Shown one piece after another: positions 10,251 to 23,913 of a DNA stretch of 64,000 nucleotides (positions are counted from its first letter, which is position 1; every line of letters begins with the position of its first letter). The stretch covers positions 28,880,602 through 28,944,601 of the forward strand of contig OZ020514.1 in NCBI GenBank assembly GCA_963971425.1, given 5' to 3'. Source of the DNA: Bryoerythrophyllum caledonicum. Taxonomy: Eukaryota > Streptophyta > Bryopsida > Pottiales > Pottiaceae. A model generated the notes under the pieces. The model searched no databases, was not told the DNA's origin, and saw only the letters and a program-made list of their open reading frames with translations. Both the position numbers and the translations under genes were made by a program.

Positions 10251-13200
10251 TAACAACATTGCACCTTTACTTTCAACTATCATTTTTCTTCTTGGCCAGG
10301 TATTCACAAACTCTTCAGAATACAAGCAAGGTGGTTATAACAGTTAGACTTCTTGACTTCTATGACACAACATTAAATGAAAATTTTCTAATACTAACAA
10401 GTAGGATATATCCTATTTTATTGTCAAAATAAGTTATTCAATGAAGTGAAAAATAATATTCAAACTCTAATCAAACACTTCTACTACACTAAAGATCTTA
10501 ATTAGTGTAGTAGACACAAAATACAAACATGTTCATCAATTGCAAACTAGGCAATTAGTGTAGTGACAGAATAGTACATTTAATATCAAGTACTACTCTA
10601 TTTGTGAAAATTTCCAATAAAAATTGCAAAATATATTTTTTCAATTTAGAATCCAAAGCTGTGGAAGTATGCGGTGCGTATATGATTTCATGTCTTGAAA
10701 ATCTCATCGGAGTGCACGATATGGTAATCTTTGAATAGCAGCTCGTTTAGATGTATAGAGCATAGGAGAGAGCTTATAAAGGAGATGTTTCGAAAGGCAA
10801 CAACGTACGCTTTTTGCTTGGGTTAGAAATGAGGGCATGTTTCGTATAGGCTTACTTTTAGACGGCAGTGTATTCCTTATTGACTCATTAATTGCTCTTA
10901 ATAAATATGGAGCATGTCGTAGTATTCTTTCTCAAGGTCAGTTTAATACATATTTTGTACGGAAGTCTACGTAAACCTGTAAGGAAAGCACTATGTATTA
11001 ATCACTGTGTTGTACTAAATATTATGAAGAAAGAAGAAAGTTAGGATCAAAATCTCCAAAGCGCAAATTCCAACGTCTAGCATTGATTTCTATGTGAATT
11101 TCAATTTTATTATAATTTAAATTTTCTTTTCAAAATAATATGAAATGACGATCGAGAAAGTACTAAAATGAAACGTCCATGTCCCTACGTTTTAGGTCAC
11201 AGTGAATCAAATCAACGATCGCGATGTATAAATTCAAGGGCCTTTAATGATCGCACCAAACGATGTATGATCGCAAAGATGAACAGTCCTTGTTCAACAA
11301 AATTGACGGCCTCATTTGCCTACAATCAACTATAGCAATGTGGGAAAATCCATGGTCTTTATTCATCACAATGGTCATTGGATGTCCACTTAAGTTAACG
11401 GTCAATGATCTATTACAATTCACGATTGCAATTCAATATGATCCATAGTAGCAATTTAGCATGATCCACGGTTTCAACAAGATTGGTGGTCCTTGTACTA
11501 CCAAGGCATTGGCTTACAATGGCTACTATGCTTCATTAGAAGGCAAACATGGAATGACACATGGCGCTTGTAGCACTGAGAAAAGGCGACTCGGACTGTA
11601 AGCAAGGACTATGTATGCGGCGTGAGATGCTAGCATTTGCGTTGAACAAAAATCAAGAGGCATCGTGGTAAAGGGGAAACTTGATAAGGAAATATATTGC
11701 ATAATAATGGTGACTTGAAGGGGTGACATCGGGAGACTGCACTTGAAAACTGAACCACTAGCTCCTTGCTCAACTTCAAGGAGTAGCAGACTATAGTAAT
11801 GCAAAGTCATATCTTGAATTGTGCATAAATTTTTCTTTAAAAAACCAATTTATGACAAATATATCCATTACAAGATTTCACTAATAATGAAAATAATAAT
11901 ATACAAGCTGCAATACACCGCATGGTCTAGTAACCACTCACACAACCAATAGTAACAAAAGATGTATAGTTTTTCCAAAAATAACAACACTTAAAAATTT
12001 CTTATGATCTTCTCGTGATCAACAAACTAAAATTTCCAATATATTCTTTTGACATATATTCACGTGTCCAAATATACATTGTATTCAACATTATTCATTC
12101 TAAATTTTCTTTCCATATTACAAATTCTACTACATAAATATTTAATTATTTTTCTTTCCAAGAAAAAACTATTTGAATCTATTGAAGATGCCTATAAATA
12201 CGTTTAACAAGGTATAAGCTTTAAACATGCCAATAAAAAAGAAATCACTCTCAAAGCCTTGTCCTAGACTTGGTATGATTAAAAACAGGGCCTACATCTA
12301 TAATCATAATCACTACATTTGACAAATATTAGCACATAAATATTACACATGAAATAATTCCAAACTTTTGGTATCATTACTTACAAAGGACCTCACATTC
12401 CATCTAATTTATTTACTACCCTAAAACAAAACTATTGGCACATTTTCTATAATGTATATACTACGAGTAAAAGAATATTAGATAACAAGATGAAATACAA
12501 AACTAATGATAGATTGACTCTGCTAGAACTTTAAAAACCATTTTCTAATAAAAACCTCGCCACTTTTGCAACATAACCATATAATCCAACCTCTATTTAT
12601 TATACTTATCTCTACTACTACTCCTACTAAAGAGCCTTTATCCACAATCCCTATCTGACTACCTTACAAATATAGCATTTAGCTTTATGTCCTTTTAAAC
12701 ATGGTACCAATGACATTGTCAACCCTCTAGAGAAATTAATGACACATGAATAAAGGAAATTGTAGGCTAAAGTATAAACAATCCAATCAAATAACTAAAC
12801 TATCAAAATGATTACTAAAAAGAGCACACATCCTATATCTTGAACTTATAGTATTCCATCATATTATATAGATAATTGATAGTGATTATTATAATGGAAA
12901 AATGCATATATTTATACAATTCTACAATCACTATAATTACTTACTATTCAAAAAAATTATTATTACAATATAATAATTGTCTAGGTATTCTTAATTTAAA
13001 TTTCATTAAAAATAAAAAAATTCATTCATGTACTTAAAATAGATACCACCACTTGATGAGATCAAAGCATATGCTAATCTAAATAGAAATGAACAAAAAT
13101 GCACGTACAAGCAATACAGAAAATGACAAAATATAGAGATTCAATAAATCATTTAAACCAAATGTTTTAGAAACTTCTTTCCATCCAAATATTGGTGACA

Positions 13201-16200
13201 TTTCAAGGAATGGGTACTACAAAATTGACCCATCTACCACCTATAAAAATATCATACAAGATATGATATAAATAACACATTACATAATTTTTGGCAATTT
13301 TTCAAATTGCAAAATGGATTAAAAAAATAGCAAAAATTCCATCTACTCCTTTTTGGAAAAAATCCTCTATTTTAGACTTAAAAACAAATAAGGTTGTCTT
13401 TCTTGGTCATCAACATGTATATGCTTCACTTGAAGTTGTCATTGTTAAGCCAAATTTAAAACATTTAGTTTATTGCGGTGACCTCTTCTATCAAGACCTT
13501 CTCTGAGAAGACCTACATCTAAATCCTACAATTCAATTAATAGGATCTACATATTTTTTGTAGTACCCAAAAGTTTTATATAATTTTTAGCATTGCAAAA
13601 ACAAATAAAATATCTTCCATCAATTAAAACAAAAGATTGGAAAAGATATAGAGCCTCTACAGACATATTCCTATGAACTCTCTACAACAAACTTTTAAAA
13701 ATTAAAAATCATCAACTAGACAAATATTTAAAAACATTATGTCCATAGCTATTCAAAAGCGCTATGAATATATTTTTACAGAAATGACACCTTAAAAACA
13801 ACCAATTTTTTCAACTTCCAAATCCTCTATGAATTACTTAAAAAAAAGAATGATGATTACTCCCACTTGTATTGAAATTGACTAGAATTATACTGAGATT
13901 TTATCTTAGTTTCACCCACATCCGACCATCATTATTGTTTGTTAAAAAGTTATTGGGCCCTCTTAGATGGTATTATTTACATTTTCTGCCTTCTATTTCT
14001 CATCAACATTATCAAGCCACTACTCAATATAAAATATCTCAAAGGATTTCAAGAAGTTTCAAACTTTGAGTAGTTATATACGACTCATTCATTTCAATCA
14101 ACAACTTTGAGATTATTGCTTGGTGACTATTCTCCTGACTAAACATGTTCAAACACAATTTGATCTCCTACCACTACATATTGACAAAATTTACATATCA
14201 CATTATACATGTATAGTCAATAATGTGATGTTATGTGATATGCAGGTATTGTCAATAATGTAATGGTAGGAGATCAAATCACATATCTCCATACCACATA
14301 TACCTTTTGTAATTGTATATAGTAAATTATATTGAGTAATGGCTTTGTAATTTTATGCCCTTTTTCAAGTTGACCATATGTTATTGCAACATTTCTTAAT
14401 GGTAGCTTTTCCCATCTTTTTGGCCTTCAACATTTATATTCATTTATAATTTTAAAATCAAAATAAGTATTAACATGGTTTTATTTTCAAATTTGCAAAT
14501 GATATATATATTATAAGGCCCCAAAAGTCTTGTAAGGAATTGGCTTTTTTATTCAATACTCACATAGTATTTAGACACCTTCATTGAAGTAAAGATGTGA
14601 CATACTATTATTTTGTAGCAATATATCTTTTAAACATGACGTCATAAAAATAACTTTTGCCACAACCTTCTAGACATTGAGTTTTTTGTATAAACATATT
14701 ATATTATATTATTTGAGATGGTCAGTAATAGTTTTTTTTATTTTGATTTGACAAAGAATAACAATGATTCAAAATATGTGAGAAGATGAAAGAAATGTTA
14801 CGACATACAATGGTTAGATTCATGACTAGGGAATATGTAAATATTATATTTGAGTATGAATTTTGTAAATTTAAATCTAATTTTAATGTATCAATTTTTT
14901 ATAAACATGTAACATCACGTGCCACTTATGCACAAACCATACAATAAAGTATACATCCTATATTGGTTCTTTTGAATGTATAATAATTGAAAGTTCTATT
15001 ATTGTCAATGAATAATTATGTTTATTTGATTCTTTGTTGTACCATTGCCATGCAATCTTTGAATATTAAAAACATTACATATAAATTTTGGAAGCAATAA
15101 AAGTTTGTACATCTTTTTTGTTAACCTGATATAACGTTTATGTTTTTGTGGAAGTTTGCAGTTTTGACTTTTGATTTTGTCTAGATGACATTGTCAGGTG
15201 CGACTAGGTTATCAAAGTAAAGTGGGTGCATTATTGACCTCCTCTCCAATCGTACGGGCAATGGCACATGGTACTATTCATATCAAGGTAGGAATCCTTG
15301 CTTTATAAAAAGTGGATTTTAAGCTTCCAATTAACGAGTACGAGTTATCTCTTAGGCACTTCTTTCACAGCTCTCCTACCTCAACCGCTTCAGTGGGTAC
15401 AAGTTCTACTTTATATGATGGTGATGCCATTCCAAGAATTGCCTTGATAGAATGATCAGACAAATCACTAGTGTCTCTATTGTGGGCCATGACAATAAGT
15501 AGAAAACTACCATAAACGTCAAAGCAAATATATTGAACATGACATTAATTCCTTATTTTGGTTATAGAAGGATCATCACAATTGATATAGGTATGTATAT
15601 CAACTTGAAAACCTATCGTGTTATGCTTTGCAACCTTCTTTTTTGCACATGTGAGGACTTTATTTCCATGTCTAGAGGAACGTAAGGTAGATGGAAAGCG
15701 AAAGTGAAGTGCAAGCACCTTTATTATATTTTCCAATTCATTGGCAAAGCCCATTTTAAAGAGAAAAAGTTCATTCATGCATCAAGTCTAATAGCTTTGA
15801 TGATTCCAACAACTTTGACATGGTAGCAATATCTTAGTTCATGGTATGTTGATTATAGAGCAATGGAAAGGTATTGCCTTGTTAACCATTTTATATAGCA
15901 ACTATTATTATTAGGAGTTGTAGGGTGTTCAATAAATGAACTTTGTAGATGTTCTCTACTCTTCAATTTATAGCATATTTGAGTTTTATATATTTTTATA
16001 TAAATCTACTAGTATTTATTTATTTTGCATATATGTATTGATGGTTGTACTCACTACAAATGGATGATGTAGTCTGTACTAAAAAGTATATATTTGCAAT
16101 AACAACTTCAATTCAACCCCAATAAATTTAGTAATATGTCATTGCTTTAGATCTAATCAAACAAACCATGGAAATAAGTTGCTTAGTGCCAAGGTCTCCT

Positions 16201-16690
16201 GTCATCTTCATAGTCATCTTTTTTATCACAACTACATCTTGATTAGAATAAAAATATCTTTGATAGTAGGATTTTTTAAAACTATTTTTGAAAAACAAGT
16301 TGTGAAAATCTAATTTTAGAAAATGGTATATCTAAAAATTCTCACTATTCTTTGCTCATTGCTCACTACCTACTACTCATCGCTCACATTTTGAAGTTGT
16401 TGCTCGGAGAAGACAGATGTCGATTTCAAATATTATCATCTTTGACTTGAATTCATATTTAGAGCAAAAGATAGAAGTTTCTAAAATTCACTATAATGAG
16501 TTCCGTGTCACAAACACTTTCTTTTTAAGAATAGACACGATTATCTTGATGAGGCAAGTTTCATCATCATCTAATGCTCACACATCCAATGAACTTTCCA
16601 AAATATAATTGGTTAAAAATTGTAATCTTCATCTAGTATCATACATTCAAAGTGGTTCAAGAAGCCACATTCTAGTTCCTTCAACATTCC
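10251..16690. other. AT-rich intergenic DNA without a recognisable gene
   Basis: About 6.4 kb of AT-rich sequence with stops in all frames. Only short frames occur (for example 13291-13506 and 13872-14069), with no recognisable motif. The one structured item seen is the fold-back at 14158-14279. Confidence 0.6.
14158..14279. repeat. 122-bp fold-back (MITE-like or hairpin)
   Basis: The outer arms are 14158-14186 (ATTTGATCTCCTACCAC...) and 14250-14279 (...GGTAGGAGATCAAAT). They pair with one mismatch and a one-base bulge over about 29 bases. The interior (ACATATCACATTA ... TAATGTGATG) also pairs in part. No clear target-site duplication was seen. It may be a miniature inverted-repeat element or the source of a small RNA hairpin. 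Confidence 0.65.
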
Positions 16691-17949
16691 AACGTTAGAA
16701 CATCTTCACCCCTGGCGGGGAATTTCCCATGCTAGGGCGGAAAACTTCTGTGCATAGTAGGGACGGTCTGAAGAATGGCAGAGGTGATATGCACTGCATG
16801 AAAAAATAAAAATGCCAGCTCGGGATATCAAAGCGACGCCGTGGATTTGGGAACACGGGACACAAAAGTTGGAACGCGAGGCGAGATAGCAATAGGCGGC
16901 TACAACGGCAAATTTTGGTGTTCACCCGGCATACAAACGACCTTTGGAGTCCTCCAGCAATCACCACGTTTGCTTGGGGGACTGGGATGATGGATTTCTG
17001 CTCGCGGTGGGAGCCGTTTCTAAAACCGGATGCCATTCTGGCAAATCTACCGGGGCACTGTGTGCCCCGGTGGAGATGCTCTTAATGAAGGAAATAGTCC
17101 CTATATCCTTCTCCACGTGGAGAAGGATATCAGGTTCATGACAAACCGACACTTCAGTCATGCCAGTCTGTGGAGACCGGAGTTCTTTTGGGTCCTGAGT
17201 CAGTTGTAATAGAGGTTACAATGACCTGTTTGTTCTGCACTCTACTGTTATCTGGTGTGTGAGTGAGTGACTGAGCCCTGGAGTGAGTACGTACCAGTAG
17301 TCTTCTTCTGTTTTTTCCTATTTTTTGGCTGTCAGGAAGCGGATGATAGTAATGGAAACTTAAAGATTGGTGATTTTGACGGTGTTGCAGGTCACTCGTG
17401 ACTGTGGTTAACTTTTATGTAGGCGATCAAGTTCAGAAATAGAAGCGTGGTGTTCTGATTGGAGTTTAATTTTCGGATTGTGAAGGAAGGATTTAGTGTC
17501 CAGCGGGAGAAGCGTCGGCGTTTGGCACAGGGATTTTGCGCATAATTCTTTCTGCTATGGTGTGGACGACGCAATATAGGCTCCTGGCCAGTCGTACACA
17601 CTGACCTTGTTTTAGTACTCAACAGGGCTGCATTGTAATCTGGTTGTTCATCCGTGCAGGCTCTTTGACTCGCTTCTGGAGTATCATTAAACCTTGGGGC
17701 CGAATTTCCGTAGTGCTGGATGCATCAATTACGATATTGCTCTATACCAGCTTGCTCTAATCTCGATCGCATGTCCTGCTCAGAGCGGATCTTACATGAA
17801 CGATATGCATATTCCAAGCCTTGTCTCGGTTTAGAGTTAATTGATCATCTTCCAGCCAAATTCAGAATAGGAGAGCCAGGCGGATTGGTGATATTGAGCG
17901 GAATTTGTTAAGTTGAATTTTGATGAGGCTGGCATGGATCTGAGGAAGA
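16691..17949 (+). promoter_or_regulatory. Upstream region of the LRR receptor kinase
   Basis: Base composition rises sharply from the AT-rich DNA before 16690 to mixed or GC-richer sequence here, as expected for a promoter and 5' leader. Short frames (for example 16944-17141 and 17720-17911) show no conserved motif. The transcription start cannot be placed. An in-frame TGA at 17941 bounds the coding start. Confidence 0.4.
17103..17130. promoter_or_regulatory. Perfect 28-bp palindrome centred on a G-box
   Basis: ATATCCTTCTCCAC is followed directly by its exact reverse complement GTGGAGAAGGATAT, which places CACGTG at the centre. CACGTG is the classic bZIP/bHLH G-box. The site is about 820 bases upstream of the receptor-kinase ATG. 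A perfect arm length of 14 is far beyond the core needed for binding. Confidence 0.6.
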
Positions 17950-20696
17950 ATGATTTCAAGGAAGTTGTGGTCGTGGACAGTATTGCCCTCGGCCCCGAAG
18001 TTGACACAGACCCTACCGCCATGGCGATGTATTACAGTAGCAGTGCTTTGCTCATGGCCAGCGATTGTAGTCATAGCATTTGCATTTGTGTATCTCACCA
18101 AGAGCATAGCTGCAGTGAACCCTGACGGCGAAGCTCTGCTTGCGTTTAAGGCGGCCCTGCAAGATCCGACTGGCATCCTGAACTCGTGGAAGGCCTCCGA
18201 TCCAGACCCCTGTCTGTGGGATGGCGTAACATGCAACAGCAAGCTTCAAGTGCAACGTCTTGTACTCCAAGACTCGCAACTCTCAGGCCCCATTTTGGGC
18301 CCTGCATTGCGGAGCCTCTCCAAGCTTCGCTCTCTCGTCCTCTCTCGCAACAATTTCTCCGGAGCCTTCCCTTCTGAGCTCTCGCAAATCGGTAGGTGTC
18401 TTACTCTGAGATGTCATTTTAGACGTGTATTCAATTCGGAGATAAGGTGTGGACGTGGTTGACAAAAATGGATTGTTTTTGTTTCTAACAGTGACGCTCT
18501 GGAAACTGAATGTGAGCGAAAATGGCTTGTCTGGCGTGCTCCCCGCTTCGCTCGGAAACTTGTCCCGACTCCGCATGCTGGATCTCTCCCGTAACGGATT
18601 CACAGGCCAGATTCCGCCCGACCTGTTCAAGGCGTGCCTAAAGCTCCGGTTTGTCTCACTCGCGGAGAATCGGTTCTTTGGAGCGATTCCCAGCTCACTT
18701 TGGCAGTGCAGCACGCTCGTGGGCCTAAATATTGCCTTCAATAGCCTGCAGGGCACCTTACCTTCTGCCCTTGCAGATCTAACGCTCCTCGAGTTCATGG
18801 ATCTGCACAGAAACGAGCTCTCGGGTACCATACCCGTGCAACTCTCCCACCTCACCAATATCATCTCCTTAGACCTCGGGGATAATCTTATGGGGGGCAC
18901 CATCCCATCCGATCTCGGAGCGCTGGTCCGGTTGCAGAGCCTCAACCTGGCGAGGATGGGCTTGCAGGGTGCCATTCCTGCCAGCTTCGCCAATCTCTCG
19001 TCATTGCAACAGTTGTAAGAGATTCAACTTACGCACAATGTTTGGGATTTGCTCGATTAGTTCTCCAATCAGTTTATCTCCACCTCGGTTTTGTGCAGGG
19101 ATTTGTCGGCGAACAACCTAACTGGGAACATCTTACCCGAGCTCGGTTTATTATCCGGAATGCGGGGGCTTTTCTTACAGCACAATTACTTAGACGGATT
19201 TGTTCCGGCGAGTTTGGGAAATCTTGTTAACTTGACAAGATTGGACGTTTCGTACAATAAGCTCTCGGGAAGGATTCCGAATACGAATGGATTTGTGCGG
19301 TTTGATAATGCTTCGTATCTGGGCAATAGGGATCTGTGTGGGCCACCATTGAGCAATCCATGCCTGGTAGTGCTAGCGCCGGTACCGACATTCGTGGTGC
19401 ACACGAGCCGGCGATTATTGAGCGTCTCAGCGCTGATTGCTATCGCGGCCGCAGGCGCAATCGCGCTCGGGGTGATCCTCATCATATTGCTCTCCATCTG
19501 GGCGATTTGGAGTCCAACCGAGGGGCCCAAGAAGGAAATCTTTGTGTTGGAGAGCACACCTCCATCTTCCGATCAAGACGTCGCCACGCCCATTATCGGC
19601 AAGCTTGTCCTGTTCAATAAAATGCCCCCCATGCGGTTTGAGGATTGGGAGACGGGCACCAAAGCCCTTCTCAGCGATGAATGCCTCCTGGGGCGCGGCT
19701 CCTTGGGGACCGTCCACCGTGCCACGTTCGACAACGGCTTATCCATCGTCATCAAGAAGCTCGAAACCTTGGGAGGCATTAAGAACGCGTCGGAATTCGA
19801 GTCCGAGATGGACTTCCTCGGCGTCTTGCGGCACTCGAATCTCGTTACCTTTCAAGGGTACTACTGGTCCTGCTCAATGCAGCTCATGCTGTGGGATTGG
19901 ATAGCGAAAGGGACACTAGCCTCGCACTTGCATGGATCTGGCTTCCAAGAATCCACCACGACGCTAGTGTGGTCGCAGAGGTTTCGAATTGCGATTGGAA
20001 TGGCGCGTGGGCTGGCGTTCTTGCACCATGACCTCCGGTCGCCGGTGCTGCATTTGAATTTCTCGTCCGCGAATGTGCTACTTGATGAGTGCTTCGAGCC
20101 GAAGATCAGTGACTTTGGGATGTCGAAGCTGCTACCGCTCTTGGGTGCACACACTGCAAAGCGGACTAGTGTGTATGCTGCGCCAGAACTCGCTGGGGCG
20201 AGTCCCTGCGTGACGTCCAAGTGCGACGTGTATAGTTATGGGATTGTGCTTCTGGAGCTCATGACCGGTCGGCACCCGGAGTCATCGAATCATGTTGATG
20301 GAGCTGACGGAGTGACTTCGCTCGCGGAGTTCGTGATTCATACGTTGGAGAGTGAGGATGGGCCAGTTTGCTTTGATCCGAAGCTTAATCTTTTCCCTGC
20401 GAGCGAGGTGATGCAAGTCATTAAACTCGCTCTTGTGTGCACTGCGAAAGTAAGCTCACTGCGACTTTGTCTTCGAGAAGTTGAGATTCAGGAGAGTCGA
20501 TTCAAAGTGGAAAAAGGATAAAGATGACTCCGTGGATATGGTCCGTGCTGAATGTAGCGATGTTTCAATAAATTTTCATTTATTTCTGGTTTTGGTTCAG
20601 GTAGCTTCAAACCGACCAACTATGGGGGAGGCAGTGCAAGTCCTGGAATCGGTGAAACCATTTGGGTCATGGACATCAAGAAGTCCATCACCATAG
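17950..20696 (+). CDS. LRR receptor-like kinase, At1g12460/At1g62950 type
   Basis: Four exons (17950-18391, 18492-19014, 19099-20449, 20601-20696) join in frame across GT-AG introns to give 803 residues. ATG 17950 is fixed by a TGA at 17941. In order: a hydrophobic N-terminal signal anchor (about 30-55); an LRR N-cap ending DPCLWDGVTCN; 12 leucine-rich repeats (about 98-385); a transmembrane helix (about 428-458); and a kinase domain (about 510-795). The glycine loop LGRGSLGTV, lysine IVIKKLE, DFG and APE are present. The catalytic HRD is HLN (VLHLNFSSANVLL), so the proton-accepting Asp is missing. As I recall, the Arabidopsis members also have HLN, which points to a conserved pseudokinase or atypical kinase of the plasma membrane. 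The GKLVLFN...EDWETGTKALL juxtamembrane block supports the assignment. The ligand is unknown. No neighbouring gene is linked to it. Confidence 0.9.
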
Positions 20697-23657
20697 CAAG
20701 AAAGGACTCAGCACGATGACATGAGTACGCTCTCATGATTCTACCTCTAATCTGAAGTGTACTGGAAGCAGCGCAATCGACGCAGCAGATACTCTTTGAC
20801 ACGGGGTTGGTGGATGCAGGCAGCTTTTGAAGCTCGTGACAGCTAGCACAATTGCACATCCAACTATTAATAGTCACGATAATCTCTATTTTGCTTGCCA
20901 TATATGGCTCGTAGGAATTATCACTTCAAACCGACATTGCTCCTACTGAGATTATTTTACGTTATGAAGTCAATTTCACAAAGTAGCACCATACTTGCAC
21001 TTCAGAACACGTGTTTTACTTTATAATGAATCATATGAAGAAAATTTATATGGAGTAAATTGTATTTGAGGGGAGGCTTAAGTCTAACTAGGCTACAGTT
21101 GTATTCATTTATGACTTTTTCAGTGAAGCTATGATATTTAAGACTTTGAAAATGGAGTGGGATTAGCATGTATAAGTCTTCAGTATTGTTTGGTGCTCAT
21201 GCTCATGTAGTGTACATTATGTAAAAGTTGTTCCTACTATATGTAATTGTCTTCTGTCAATCCTTGACGAAGAGGTCTTTTCTGTCAAAAAAGGAAAGCG
21301 TATGATGTAAAGGCCCAAAGTAATCTTCAAGAAAAAGCCTTTCATATGAGCACGGAAAATTTAGAGGTACCTGGCAAACACGTCGTATGATCTATTCATG
21401 TGAAGTGAACTATATTACAAGGTCGACTGGCCTGTTTTCGACAAAGTTGACCATGGCCACACGACTGCACTAAGGTTGGAGTTTTGGTACATCGTGCTCA
21501 TCCTGCTTATCGAGAAGCTGAGTGTGCGTTTCTCAAATTCCGAAGCTTACAAAGCTCCAAAGCTTGCGCCAGGCGCCAATGGGGAGTCCGGTAACCACTC
21601 TTGAGGCTATTTTCCTAGGTATCCCGGCGTGCCAAACTCTTCGCACAAATTGTTTGTCTGGAACCCTGTGTGCCTAGGATTTGAATTCCTTTCATGTGTC
21701 CAAGATTCCTCAGGAAGGCAAGTTGTAGCCTTTTGTTGTGGAATATTGGAAGAAGTTACAATTGTCTAGCATTCCCGCTCTATGCTATTCCCATTCTTTG
21801 GAACTTCGATCTAGATTGTTCATAGGTGTCTTTCCATAGAACTATATCTCACGCAATCCCCAGGTTCAAATTTTTTTGTAGGGTTATAGTGTTCAACTGT
21901 CTCCTTGTAATCAAAGGTTGATATTATTCTCACTATTACCAGTATTCATATAGGGAGAAGCATAGGGTTCTCTCCGACCGAGATGAGCTGCTTCGCATCA
22001 ACTAAGAGATATTCCATCTTATGTTACCTGCCTTTCTTATGGAGGTTAATTGGTACAATATTGAGATTGTATCAAAACTGTCAGTTGCGACCTAATCACC
22101 ACCATTAGGTGGTTGGTATGGTGGTGGTTACCACTTTATGGCCAAAGTGAGTGAAGCTCGTTGAAGAGGAAATAGTCTTAATTTGTTCTTGATTTTGAAT
22201 CTATACATTGAGTACAAGTCTTGTTCCTTTGTGTTCGATATGTTCATGATGGTAGGTTTGTCTTTTTGCCCCCATGAAGTATGTAAATTCCAGTTCTATC
22301 TCAAACAACTTTATATTTTGTTGTTTGATGTTACAATGTTACATTTTGTTGTTACAATGTATTGAAGATGTGGATGGTTATGTCCAAGGTTTTTGGAAGA
22401 GGGAAGTAAGAGGAGTGCGTAGTATGCGAGTATCTAGTTTGACGTAGTTTGTCTCATGAGAAGGTTAGTTTTTAAAGGCGTCTTTGTTGATCTGCTAATA
22501 TATGTTTATGGACATTCTAGAAGTAGATAAACATATGGTGCTAGAGGGCAATCTTGGCTCGTTGATCTTTGAGGTTTTTGAAAATTCAATTGAGGCAGAC
22601 ATTAGTAGATGCTTCGGTGTTCAAAACCTTGGCCATTTCCACCCATACCTCCAAAAATCCATTTATAGCATAATGCCTTGTAGAAAGTTTCAACTTACTT
22701 GGTTGTATGCTTTTTCCAGGTCTGGTAGAAAATATATTATTGGTTGGATGGTCTCAATTGTCCAATTTATGGCTTCTGATATGAGTAAGATGTTATTAAA
22801 AATGCTATAGCTTGGTGAAAAACTGATTTGTAAGTTTTTGATCCATAATAGTAAGTGTGTGATCACTTTGTTTCGCTATCATCTTTGCAATGATCTTTGC
22901 AATGATCTATTGACTAATTTTTGTTATGAGGTGGATCTTAAGTTTGTGATCATTGTTTTGTCCCCTTATTTTGGAAGAAGGATGATCTCACAGGAATTTA
23001 ATGATTTACATAGCCGCCTATTGGTGAAGATTTCTTGTATAAGTGTTAAAAAAATTCTTCAAGCTCGGCTAGGAGTATTAAAAGAACTCTATGGAAATGC
23101 CAACAATCTTTGTTGTTTTTTGTATTGGTAGATTTTTTTACTGTTTGTGGGACTTCTTCAAGGCTAATAGGCCTTGTCAACAATTTGTTTTGGGCTATTT
23201 TGATGAATGGTTGAGTGTTGAAAAAACATATCTTCCTTGCTTGTTTGTTGGCATCAATTGTAGCGCCTCTTGAGTTTGGTGGAGTATAGAAGTTGTCTAC
23301 ATATGCTTGGAGGTTGGCCGTATGGCTATTTGTCTTTCTATAGTTTACAAATTCTTTGATGGTGACTAGTTTTTGATGGCTGATATAGTGCTAAAAAAAT
23401 TCTTAATATATGTGTTGCTTATTCTTGTCTAGGCCTTATTGTATTTAGACTCGATTCAATCTTGCCTCACGTTTCGGAGGTGGGTTTGAACTCAGTTTAG
23501 TCTATCCTTTGTTGTATCAATGAACAAATCTTATTGGAGGGCGAGTTCCGTATTGTGAAGATCTTTAATTGTAATTTAGAGTATGCCTTTTGTTTCTTCT
23601 AGCTATGCTTGATGACTAGGTCACTTGATGACCTCTGCCGTGTGATGCTTAAAAATA
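20697..23657. other. Intergenic DNA, no recognisable gene
   Basis: About 3 kb downstream of the kinase. It includes the 3' end of that gene at the start (the polyadenylation site cannot be placed) and then AT-rich sequence. Short frames at 22502-22810 and 22838-23131 have no recognised domain. A small tandem repeat (TGATCTTTGCAA) occurs near 22880. Confidence 0.5.
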
Positions 23658-23913
23658 TAGTTGGAATTTAAAGTTGTTCATAGTTATTACAATACTGTAA
23701 ATAGTTGAGGTAGATTTAAAAGGGAAAGTGAAGGGGAGAAAGTGGAGAGAGGTGAAAGGAACTTGAGGTAGTCCCATATGTATTTGCAAAGATTGTTACC
23801 GATTGGTACCTTAAGTAAAGGCCTTCTTATTCCACGCATTGTTTTTACTACCTTGTGTGTTTCATTTGCTTGTACAACCATTTTTCTAGTTTATATAAGT
23901 TCAATAGGTTATG
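23658..23913 (+). repeat. 5' LTR of the copia element
   Basis: It aligns with 28443-28694 through shared blocks such as AGGTAGATTT, GGAGAGAGGTGAAAGGAACTT (approximate), CATATGTAT.TGCAAAG and TTTCATTTGCTTGTACAA. The starting TG is mutated (AGTTGGAA versus TGTTGGAG in the 3' copy). Confidence 0.75.

Noticed and set aside
18283..20220. Long minus-strand frames opposite the receptor kinase (up to 236 codons)
   Set aside because: Antisense shadows of the LRR and kinase exons; no motif of their own.
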